A stretch of DNA of 12,313 nucleotides from the NCBI GenBank assembly GCA_012519875.1, contig JAAYPL010000178.1, positions 1 through 12,313 of the forward strand. Reading direction: 5' to 3'. A model generated the notes under the pieces. It did not search any database. It had not been told where the DNA came from and saw only the letters and a list, made by a program, of their open reading frames with translations. This DNA comes from Clostridiaceae bacterium (GTDB taxonomy: Bacteria > Bacillota > Clostridia > Saccharofermentanales > UBA5734). The position numbers were made by a program, and so were the translations under genes. Below are positions 5,534 through 12,313 of this stretch, one piece after another (positions within the stretch are counted from its first letter, which is position 1; each line of letters starts with the position of its first letter).

Positions 5534-7920
5534 TTCAGTTCGGCCAAGGTAACTCCGCTGTCGCCCTCGCCGTAAGAGCCCAGGCGAAAATCCTTGACCC
5601 TTTTATCTCCTTTGAGTTTTTGGTGAACGGCGCTGCGCAGGGCACCGGTCCCCTTGCCGTGAACGATCCGAATGCTTGTGATTCCGGCCAGAACAGCGTC
5701 ATCGATAAATTTATCCAGGTTGCCGGTTGCCTCTTCGACCGTCTGCCCTAACAGTAAGATCTCCGTATTCATCGCCAGATGCCGTTCCATAGTCAGACCG
5801 TCTTGTTTGCGTCCGGGCCTGCTCCTGCTATGTCTCTTGTCAGAAGGATCGGCCACGGCTTCAGGATAACGCAGGGCATCGGCCGAAACACTGATTCGCA
5901 TGGCGTCACTCTGCAAAATATAATTGCCGCGGCTGTCCGGCCCTTCGATCACCTTGCCGACAATGCCAAGGGCCGGTGCGCTGTAATGTTCGCCAATCCG
6001 GATTTCTTCCTCGGCCAAAGCCTCTCCGGATGCACGGAGTGTCGCACGACCGATCTCTTGCTCGATCCGGCCAAGGCCTGTCCGGATTTTCCGACGCGCC
6101 TCGGTGGCCAACAGATGCTTTTGAGCCAGATTATCTTCTCGTTGCAATTGTCGGATTTCCGTCAGCATCTCCTCGATTTCCTGCAAAGCGTCACCATACA
6201 AGGCACGCGCCTCGGTCCGCGCTTTTTCCACAACCTGACGGCTTTTATCCGCCAGTTGGTCGCGCAATATTTTATGTTGCTGTAATTCTTCAACCGCCTG
6301 ATCGCGAAGTTTTCTGGCCTCCAATTGCAATCGACCGGCTTCGGAGCGACTTTTTTCCACATTGGCGATTAATTCCTCAAAGCGGATTTCCTCTTCCGAA
6401 ATCAAAGATCTGGCATGCTCAATGATTGCCGGCTGCAGGCCAAGGCGCTGTGAAATAACAAACGCATTGCTGACCCCCGGAACCCCGATCAGCAACCGGT
6501 AGGTTGGCTGCAGCGTGTCGGTGTCGAATTCACAGCAAGCATTTTCCACCTCCGGCGTGCGCAGCGCATATCCTTTCAATTCTTTGTAGTGGGTGGTGGC
6601 GACGGTCAGGCAACCCTTACGACGCAAGTAATCCAGGATGGCAATAGCCAGGGCCGCACCCTCAGACGGATCGGTGCCGGAGCCAAGTTCATCCAGAAGA
6701 ACCAAGGTCTTGGGTCTTGCCCGGGTCGTAATCCGGATAATATTGCGTAAATGCGAGGAAAATGTACTTAGATCCTGTTCAATGCTCTGCTCATCGCCGA
6801 TGTCTGCCAGAACCTCGTCGAAAATCGAAATTTCCGACTGGTCCCGGGTCGGAATCTGCAGGCCGGCCATGGCCATCAGCGTCAAGAGGCCGCATGTTTT
6901 GAGCGATACTGTTTTACCACCCGTATTGGGACCGGTGATCACCAGGGTTTTGAAGGTGGTTCCCAACTCAAGGTCAATAGGAACCACCCGATCGGCCGGG
7001 ATCAACGGATGACGGGCCGATCGTAAATTGATGCGTCCCCGGTCATTAAGCACCGGTGGCTGCCCTTTCATTTTTAGAGCCAGAAGGCCTTTCGCCATGG
7101 CAAAATCCAGCCTGGCAACAAGTTCGGCATTGACACGCAAGGCATCGGCATCCGTTGCAACCAGCGCCGACAGCTCTTGTAAAATCCGGTCAATTTCCTC
7201 CCGCTCCAGCCCGGCGAGTTCACGAATACGGTTGTTGAGTTCAACAACCGCCAACGGTTCAACGAACAGGGTGGCACCGCTGGCGGAAGTGTCATGGACG
7301 ATGCCCGGAATGTCGCCACGGTGTTCGGCTTTTACCGGCACAACATAGCGATCGCCCCGCAAGGTCACCAGCTGGTCTTGGAGAGAACGCCCGTGGCTGC
7401 GAACCAGCCGGTTAAGACAGTCCTTCACATCATTTTGGGCTTTTCGGATCCGTCGGCGAATAGAGGACAGTTGGGCACTGGCACGGTCGTGAAGCTCCTC
7501 TTCGCCGGCAATCGCCTCATCAAGGCGCGCTTCAATTTCAGGCAATGGCTGCAGTTGGATGAGCAGGCCGAAAAGGATCCGCTCGGGATCATAGGACTCA
7601 GGCAAAGACCCTCGCAAACGCGAAACCCCGCGCAAAAAAGCGCCGATGCGCAGAAGCTCGGCGCAGGATAACCGGGCTTGACTCCGGGCCCGTGCCACTG
7701 CCGGGCGGATATCGTGAATCCCACTGATAGGCAGGACACCCTTTTCCAAAATTATTTTGACAGCGTCATCTGTTTCGGCTTGCCGATATTGAACTTCCGC
7801 CAGATTTGAGACAGGGGTCAATGCCGCACAAAGCTCGCGCCCAAGCGGCGAATGCGTCATCAAGGTCAATTCGTGAATGATTTTGTCGTATTCCAGAATG
7901 AGAAGCGTGCGCTTATCCAT
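5530..7920 (-). CDS. mutS2: MutS2 family ATPase with C-terminal Smr domain
   Basis: The 796-residue protein is a full-length MutS2, a MutS homologue without the mismatch-recognition domain. Members have been linked to suppression of homologous recombination and to rescue of collided ribosomes. A core and lever region covers residues 1 to about 300. Walker A GPNTGGKT is at 330-337, and Walker B LVLLDELGSGTDP has D410 and E411. A long charged coiled coil follows (about 515-625), then a KOW-like segment and the Smr domain (about 715-796) with HGKGTGALR (H754) and GEGDSGVT. The Smr LDLR motif is altered: the Asp position is Leu722 (EILLLG). The ATG start at 7918-7920 is inside the last codons of pgsA (8-nt overlap) with no clear ribosome binding site, suggesting translational coupling. 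The stop shares TTAA with the apgM stop on the other strand. Confidence 0.96.
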   Translation of the reverse strand: MDKRTLLILEYDKIIHELTLMTHSPLGRELCAALTPVSNLAEVQYRQAETDDAVKIILEKGVLPISGIHDIRPAVARARSQARLSCAELLRIGAFLRGVSRLRGSLPESYDPERILFGLLIQLQPLPEIEARLDEAIAGEEELHDRASAQLSSIRRRIRKAQNDVKDCLNRLVRSHGRSLQDQLVTLRGDRYVVPVKAEHRGDIPGIVHDTSASGATLFVEPLAVVELNNRIRELAGLEREEIDRILQELSALVATDADALRVNAELVARLDFAMAKGLLALKMKGQPPVLNDRGRINLRSARHPLIPADRVVPIDLELGTTFKTLVITGPNTGGKTVSLKTCGLLTLMAMAGLQIPTRDQSEISIFDEVLADIGDEQSIEQDLSTFSSHLRNIIRITTRARPKTLVLLDELGSGTDPSEGAALAIAILDYLRRKGCLTVATTHYKELKGYALRTPEVENACCEFDTDTLQPTYRLLIGVPGVSNAFVISQRLGLQPAIIEHARSLISEEEIRFEELIANVEKSRSEAGRLQLEARKLRDQAVEELQQHKILRDQLADKSRQVVEKARTEARALYGDALQEIEEMLTEIRQLQREDNLAQKHLLATEARRKIRTGLGRIEQEIGRATLRASGEALAEEEIRIGEHYSAPALGIVGKVIEGPDSRGNYILQSDAMRISVSADALRYPEAVADPSDKRHSRSRPGRKQDGLTMERHLAMNTEILLLGQTVEEATGNLDKFIDDAVLAGITSIRIVHGKGTGALRSAVHQKLKGDKRVKDFRLGSYGEGDSGVTLAELN

Positions 7921-8485
7921 CAGGCTGCTCGGGTTTAAACCATTTTCTCACCAGCGGTTGCAGATAGGCCATGGCATAGCGCAGGCAGGCATATAATGAC
8001 CAAAGGATCGGAACAATGAAGATATAGTTAGCCAGGCGGCTCTGATCCTTAGTCAGAAAAAACAACGAGGCAAAAGCCACGACAAAAAGAACCGTACCCA
8101 CCTTGCCGTACCATTGGGCGAAAACAACCGTCGATTCTTTCTTGAACAACAAAGCACTGCCGATAATCATCAGTAATTCGCGAAAAAAAATAACCAGCGG
8201 GACCCATATCGGCAATTTGCCGACAACGCACATCATGACCGCCGTCGTCAGCTGAAAAAGCTTGTCGGCCAACGGGTCGAACAGTTTGCCGAACTCGGTG
8301 ATCTGGTTAAATTTGCGGGCAATAAAGCCATCCAGCATGTCCGTTAACCAAATACCCACAAACAAAAGAAACGCCGCAAAATTATAGTCGTCACCCGCAT
8401 ATATCAGATATGCTAAAACGGGTATGGCCAAAAAGCGAATCAGGGTCAAGATGTTGGGCACATTCGGTACAAATCGTAATTTCAT
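7913..8485 (-). CDS. pgsA: CDP-diacylglycerol-glycerol-3-phosphate 3-phosphatidyltransferase
   Basis: PgsA is an integral membrane enzyme that joins CDP-diacylglycerol and glycerol-3-phosphate to make phosphatidylglycerophosphate, precursor of phosphatidylglycerol and cardiolipin. The protein has 190 residues, with several hydrophobic segments (about 12-30, 36-50, 78-115, 125-150 and 158-178). It has the complete CDP-alcohol phosphotransferase motif: D49, D52, G53, A56, R57, G66, D70 and D74, with the expected spacing. The N-terminal NVPNILTLIRF matches the family start. I chose the ATG at 8483-8485. An ATG 13 codons upstream (8522-8524) is also in frame, but translation from it would run through the promoter elements. 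Neither start has a Shine-Dalgarno site. PgsA rather than another CDP-alcohol transferase is the likely identity from length and N-terminus. Its end overlaps mutS2 by 8 nt. Confidence 0.92.
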   Translation of the reverse strand: MKLRFVPNVPNILTLIRFLAIPVLAYLIYAGDDYNFAAFLLFVGIWLTDMLDGFIARKFNQITEFGKLFDPLADKLFQLTTAVMMCVVGKLPIWVPLVIFFRELLMIIGSALLFKKESTVVFAQWYGKVGTVLFVVAFASLFFLTKDQSRLANYIFIVPILWSLYACLRYAMAYLQPLVRKWFKPEQPDG

Positions 8486-8491
8486 GTTGTC

Positions 8492-8520
8492 ATTATAACA
8501 GTCTTGATAGGGGGACTCAA
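8492..8520 (-). promoter_or_regulatory. Probable promoter of pgsA-mutS2, giving a near-leaderless mRNA
   Basis: A perfect TATAAT (8492-8497) and TTGAGT (8515-8520) are separated by exactly 17 bp on the minus strand. With the usual 6-7 nt from the -10 to the start point, transcription would begin at about 8485-8486, the A of the pgsA ATG or one base before it. That predicts a leaderless or nearly leaderless message, in line with the absence of a ribosome binding site. Confidence 0.65.
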
Positions 8521-8524
8521 GCAT

Positions 8525-8672
8525 ACAAAACAGCTGCTGCTCATACTATCGGCCGGCGGTCCTCAAGTATGTTTCAGGATAAAAAACGCAGCCTTATAAA
8601 TTTTGCGGTATAATAAATTTTCGCCGTAAGTTATTATTATTCTGTTATTCATTGATTTTTCCTAAAACTCTG
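8525..8672 (-). other. AT-rich intergenic region between pfkA and pgsA
   Basis: This 148-bp gap has no convincing gene. The half next to pfkA is AT-rich. A weak terminator-like element for pfkA lies at 8581-8607 (minus strand): a 4-bp CGCA/TGCG stem with a 13-nt loop followed by six T. The stem is short, so I regard termination here as possible only. The pgsA promoter follows immediately to the left. Confidence 0.3.
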
Positions 8673-9668
8673 CTAAAGGGCTAAAATATGCGCTCGCTCC
8701 AGATCCTCGGCACTGATGGTTCTGGTCATGCTCAAAGCCTCTTCGATATCCAAATCAAGAATGTTTCCCTGCCGATAAGCAATAACCCTGTTTAATCGGC
8801 CTTGATGCAGACATTCAACGGCTCGAAGCCCCATAATGCTGCCCATCTGGCGATCACGCAGTGTCGGGCTGCCGCCCCGTTGTAAATGGCCGAGAATTGT
8901 AGCCCGCGCTTCAATGCCCGCTACTTTTTCGATTGTTCGGGTTATTTCCATGGTATTGCCGGTTCCTTCGGCGACAACCACAATGAAATGTTTCTTGCCC
9001 CGATTACGGCCCTCCAGAAGAACCTTAATGACATCGCTCTGGATGTTGGTTTCGACTTCGGGAATCATAACAACCTCGGCGCCGGTGGCAACCGCAACAT
9101 TGAGAGCCAGATAACCGGCGTTACGTCCCATAACTTCGATGACACTGCAGCGTTCATGAGAGGAGGCTGTATCACGAAGACGGTCAATGGCCTGCATGGC
9201 GGTATTCATGGCGGTATCATAACCGATCGTGTACTCGGTACAGGCGATATCATTATCGATCGTACCCGGAATGGCAATAACCGGAAAGCCTTTGGCGGCC
9301 AGATCCCGCGCGCCACGGAAAGTACCGTCTCCGCCGATGACAACGACGGCATCAAGATTAAATACCTTGGCCATGGCGATGGCCTTGTCCACCCCTTCGG
9401 ACGTATTAAAGGTCTTGCTGCGTGCGGTCATCAAGAAGGTCCCGCCCCGCTGCAGCTTTTCCGAAACCGACCGGCTGTTTAACTCAACGATATTCCCACG
9501 CCACATGCCATGGTAGCCACGTTCGATGCCGAAAACTCGAAAGCCATGAAAAATGCCGCCGCGAACAACAGCGCGAATGACGGCATTCATCCCCGGCGCA
9601 TCGCCGCCGCTGGTCAGCACACCGATGTTGCGAATAGGTTGGGTATTGATCGCTTTTTGCTTGCTCAT
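8673..9668 (-). CDS. pfkA: ATP-dependent 6-phosphofructokinase
   Basis: PfkA phosphorylates fructose 6-phosphate to fructose 1,6-bisphosphate, the committed step of glycolysis, in the cytoplasm. The protein has 331 residues, close to the bacterial 320-residue type. The phosphate-binding GVLTSGGDAPGMN is at 16-28 and GGDGT at 112-116. PGTIDND has G135 and catalytic D138, MGRNAGYLA follows, and LGHLQRGG carries the family Gln-Arg-Gly-Gly. Gly at 115 and at 135, equivalent to E. coli 104 and 124, marks the ATP-using type. The PPi-using type has Asp and Lys there. About 11 extra residues precede the canonical start of the fold. The ATG has GAGGAG (9675-9680) 6 nt upstream and lies 20 bp after the dnaE stop, so the two genes probably form one transcript, an order common in Firmicutes. 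Confidence 0.97.
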   Translation of the reverse strand: MSKQKAINTQPIRNIGVLTSGGDAPGMNAVIRAVVRGGIFHGFRVFGIERGYHGMWRGNIVELNSRSVSEKLQRGGTFLMTARSKTFNTSEGVDKAIAMAKVFNLDAVVVIGGDGTFRGARDLAAKGFPVIAIPGTIDNDIACTEYTIGYDTAMNTAMQAIDRLRDTASSHERCSVIEVMGRNAGYLALNVAVATGAEVVMIPEVETNIQSDVIKVLLEGRNRGKKHFIVVVAEGTGNTMEITRTIEKVAGIEARATILGHLQRGGSPTLRDRQMGSIMGLRAVECLHQGRLNRVIAYRQGNILDLDIEEALSMTRTISAEDLERAHILAL

Positions 9669-9688
9669 GCTTTTCTCCTCAAATCAGA

Positions 9689-12313
9689 TCACGGGGAAAT
9701 GATGCCCAGATTATCCTGACCATATCGATCAACCAGAATACTGAGCACGGCATCGGATAGTTCAACCCAATAATTATGGGGTAATTGCACCGTCTGATCG
9801 ACCGACGGTAAGTAAACGTGGACCGGGGTTGTGCCGCGAAAATACGCCAAGGTGGCCAACAGTTGCTGATAACCTTGATCATCGGGCAGGCCTTGATAAC
9901 GAATCGCCAGTCTGTACCGACCGGATGGATCAGGCCCGGCAGGAGATCGCTTTGTTGATGGCATGTCGACAACCACCGGGATCCCTTGGGTTTCCGGAAT
10001 CGACGGTGACCGCGAGCGCCGGTTGGGCAGGGTTTCACGAGAGAAAAAACCTTCCGGCAGACGTGTGGCATCAACGGCAAGTTCCGCGATTTGGTCGGCC
10101 ACCAGCTTGGGAACGTCATCCTCGCGAATACTCAAGCGACCACTGATCAACAAGACCTTGGCGGTGGCCAAAACCTCCGCCGAAGCGGTCAGAACCTTGG
10201 GGAAAACCAACACCTCATATTGGCCGAATAAATCCTCAATCGTGAGAAAACTCATCAATTCATTGGATCTTGTCGTTTTGTTTTTGCGATCGGCCAGCAT
10301 GCCGGCCATGATCACCCGGTCGCCGTCGGCGATGGCCGGCTGGACCATCGCCTCATTTTCAACTTCAACAAGCCGCTCGGGACCCATATCGGCAAAAGCC
10401 GAACTGTCCAGTGTGGTTAAGCGGCCGATCACTGCGGTATATTCGTTCAAGGGATGGCCGGTCACATAAAGACCGAGCATTTCTTTTTCCATGGCCAACA
10501 ATTCAGCCCGGTCGAATTCCGGAATGGCGGGATAGTCCGGCTCGGCATCAATGTTGGCCGGTGCCGGAGCCAGTTCAAAGAGTGATAGCTGACCCTCCAT
10601 GTTAAGCCGCCGGGCATGGTTCAGCCGGGCGGTAAAGACATCGAGAACCGCAATCAGCTGCGACCGTGGGATGCCGAAAAAATCCAGCGCGGAGGAACGA
10701 ATCAGACTTTCGATCATCTTGCGATTGATTTCGGTTTCATTCAGGCGACGCAGAAAATCCCCGTAGGATTTAAAGGGACCGTCTTCCTGCCGCTCACGGA
10801 TCAGTTTGCCGATCGCCGCGGCGCCAACATTCTTGACCGCCGCCAAAGCAAAACGTATCTGTCCCTTTTCGGTTGTAAAGCGGGCATCGCTCTGATTGAT
10901 ATCCGGCGGCAGCACACGGATGCCCATTTTTTGACAGACGCGGACATACCGGGCGGCCTGGGACAAACTTCCGAGGTAGCTGTTCAGGATGGCAGCCATA
11001 AATTCCACCGGATAATAATATTTGAGCCAGGCGGTAAAATAGGATACCACCGCATAGGATGCAGCATGGCTCTTGTTAAAAGCATAGCCGGCAAAGGCCA
11101 TGACGTCTTCAAAAATCTTCTCGGCGATATCCAGGCTAACCCCACGGGCGACAGCTCCCGGAACCGGATTGCCTTTCTCATCCCGGCCACCGTACAGAAA
11201 CAGCGACTTGTACTGAGCCAATTCATCCGGTTTCTTTTTGGACATGGCACGCCGGACATTGTCAGACTGACCCATCGAAAATCCCGCAAGGTCACGGACG
11301 ATCTGCATGACCTGTTCCTGATAAACAATGCAGCCGTAGGTCACATTGAGAATGGGTTCAAGAAACGGATGATCGTAACGAATTTTGCCATGATCATGTC
11401 TGGCGGCAACATAGCGTGGAATCTGCTCCATCGGCCCCGGACGGTAAAGGGAAATACCGGCGATAATATCCTCCAATGACTCCGGCTGCAACTCTTTCAT
11501 AAAGCTGGTCATGCCTTGACTCTCCAGCTGGAAGACGCCATCTGTACTACCTTCGCTGATCATGGCAAAGACCCGCTTGTCATCCATTGGCAAACGGTCA
11601 TAATCGATCCGTGTCCCGTGATTTTTTAATACCATTTCAGCGGTATCGCGCAACACGGTCAAGGTTCTCAGTCCGAGAAAATCAAACTTTAACAGACCGA
11701 TCAGTTCGACGTTGTTTTTGTCAAACTGAACAACAATGGCATCTTCATTCCTGGCCAGCGGAACCAGATCGGTCAACGGCTGACTGGAAATGACAACACC
11801 GGCGGCATGGGTTGATGCGTGGCGCGGCATACCCTCGAAACGCATGGCATTGTCCAGCACTTCGCGAGTTACGCTGTTTTGCTGATAATCCTGTCGCAGC
11901 TCCGGATTGCTCTCCAGCGCCTTGCGAATGGTTATGCCTAGGGTTGTCGGTACCATTTTGGCAATTCGATCGGCTTCGGCATACGGTACATCCAGTGCCC
12001 GGGCAACATCCCGGATGACCGCTCGGGCAGCCAACGTACCAAAAGTGATCACCTGGGCTACGTGGTCGTGGCCGTACTTTTCGGTCACATAGTCAATGAC
12101 CTCCGGGCGTCGCTCATAGCAAAAATCGATATCAAAATCCGGCAGGCTGACCCGTTCGGCATTGAGAAATCGTTCAAAAATCAAAGAATACTGCAACGGA
12201 TCAATATTGGTAATACCCAGACACCAAGCAGCCAGCGACCCGGCTCCCGATCCCCGTCCCGGGCCGACCATGATGTCGCGGCTGTGGGCAAAACGGATGA
12301 AGTCCCAGACAAC
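9689..12313 (-). CDS. dnaE: DNA polymerase III alpha subunit, 5' end cut by window
   Basis: DnaE is the C-family replicative polymerase that extends DNA at the fork with the sliding clamp. The visible part is 874 residues, open to the right edge. It enters within VVWDFIRFA just before VGPGRGSGAGSL, so the N-terminal PHP domain is missing. The palm aspartates are seen in LPDFDIDF (codons 12137-12139 and 12131-12133), and the third is in FDFLGL (11681-11683). The fingers and tandem helix-hairpin-helix segment include YAFNKSHAASYA and AALKNVG-like AAVKNVG. An OB-fold follows (RVIMAGMLAD to EVLVFPKVL). The last about 130 residues are the variable C-terminal domain. No 3'-5' exonuclease insert is present in the visible part, so this is DnaE and not PolC. 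It ends 20 bp before pfkA. Confidence 0.96.
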   Translation of the reverse strand, partial: VVWDFIRFAHSRDIMVGPGRGSGAGSLAAWCLGITNIDPLQYSLIFERFLNAERVSLPDFDIDFCYERRPEVIDYVTEKYGHDHVAQVITFGTLAARAVIRDVARALDVPYAEADRIAKMVPTTLGITIRKALESNPELRQDYQQNSVTREVLDNAMRFEGMPRHASTHAAGVVISSQPLTDLVPLARNEDAIVVQFDKNNVELIGLLKFDFLGLRTLTVLRDTAEMVLKNHGTRIDYDRLPMDDKRVFAMISEGSTDGVFQLESQGMTSFMKELQPESLEDIIAGISLYRPGPMEQIPRYVAARHDHGKIRYDHPFLEPILNVTYGCIVYQEQVMQIVRDLAGFSMGQSDNVRRAMSKKKPDELAQYKSLFLYGGRDEKGNPVPGAVARGVSLDIAEKIFEDVMAFAGYAFNKSHAASYAVVSYFTAWLKYYYPVEFMAAILNSYLGSLSQAARYVRVCQKMGIRVLPPDINQSDARFTTEKGQIRFALAAVKNVGAAAIGKLIRERQEDGPFKSYGDFLRRLNETEINRKMIESLIRSSALDFFGIPRSQLIAVLDVFTARLNHARRLNMEGQLSLFELAPAPANIDAEPDYPAIPEFDRAELLAMEKEMLGLYVTGHPLNEYTAVIGRLTTLDSSAFADMGPERLVEVENEAMVQPAIADGDRVIMAGMLADRKNKTTRSNELMSFLTIEDLFGQYEVLVFPKVLTASAEVLATAKVLLISGRLSIREDDVPKLVADQIAELAVDATRLPEGFFSRETLPNRRSRSPSIPETQGIPVVVDMPSTKRSPAGPDPSGRYRLAIRYQGLPDDQGYQQLLATLAYFRGTTPVHVYLPSVDQTVQLPHNYWVELSDAVLSILVDRYGQDNLGIISP

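Noticed and set aside
8581..8607. Rho-independent terminator of pfkA
   Set aside because: The T6 run is present, but the stem is only 4 bp with a 13-nt loop. It is noted as a weak possibility inside the intergenic entry only.
10616..11479. Plus-strand open frame of 287 codons
   Set aside because: It lies wholly antisense to well-conserved dnaE sequence, has no recognisable motif and no clear ribosome binding site. It is a shadow frame.

Overview
The window shows about 12.3 kb of a bacterial chromosome from what looks like an anaerobic member of the Firmicutes/Clostridia. The evidence is the dnaE-pfkA gene order, a MutS2-type MutS homologue, AGGAGG-type ribosome binding sites, a ferredoxin-linked 2-oxoacid oxidoreductase operon and an archaeal-type phosphoglycerate mutase. 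Base composition looks close to half G+C by eye. Nothing here points to a plasmid, phage, insertion sequence, CRISPR array or RNA gene, and coding is dense.

Layout from left to right. (1) 1-1443, minus: glgB, glycogen branching enzyme, cut at its 3' end by the window edge, with its own promoter at 1483-1512. (2) 1538-4115, minus: a four-gene operon read from right to left as ferredoxin (delta), alpha, beta and gamma subunits of a 2-oxoacid:ferredoxin oxidoreductase (korDABC or vor-type). It has a strong sigma-A-like promoter at 4163-4191 overlapped by an inverted repeat. The gamma gene carries an in-frame TAA at codon 132, while reading-frame homology continues to a natural end at 1538. (3) 4217-5533, plus: a good promoter and apgM, divergent from the operon. 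(4) 5530-7920, minus: mutS2, convergent with apgM and overlapping it by 4 bp. (5) 7913-8485, minus: pgsA, whose end overlaps the mutS2 start. Its only visible promoter sits so close to the ATG that the mRNA would be leaderless. (6) 8673-9668, minus: pfkA. (7) 9689-12313, minus: dnaE, cut at its 5' end, 20 bp upstream of pfkA.

Functionally this is core metabolism and information processing. PfkA and ApgM are the committing and lower steps of glycolysis. The Kor/Vor complex oxidises 2-oxoacids to acyl-CoA and passes electrons to ferredoxin, and GlgB belongs to carbon storage. DnaE replicates DNA, MutS2 acts on recombination or stalled-ribosome substrates, and PgsA makes phosphatidylglycerophosphate for the membrane.

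I found no convincing undescribed multi-gene system. The most notable signals are the nonsense codon in the gamma subunit gene, the putative operator over the kor promoter, the apparently leaderless pgsA promoter, and an altered LDLR motif in the Smr domain of MutS2.
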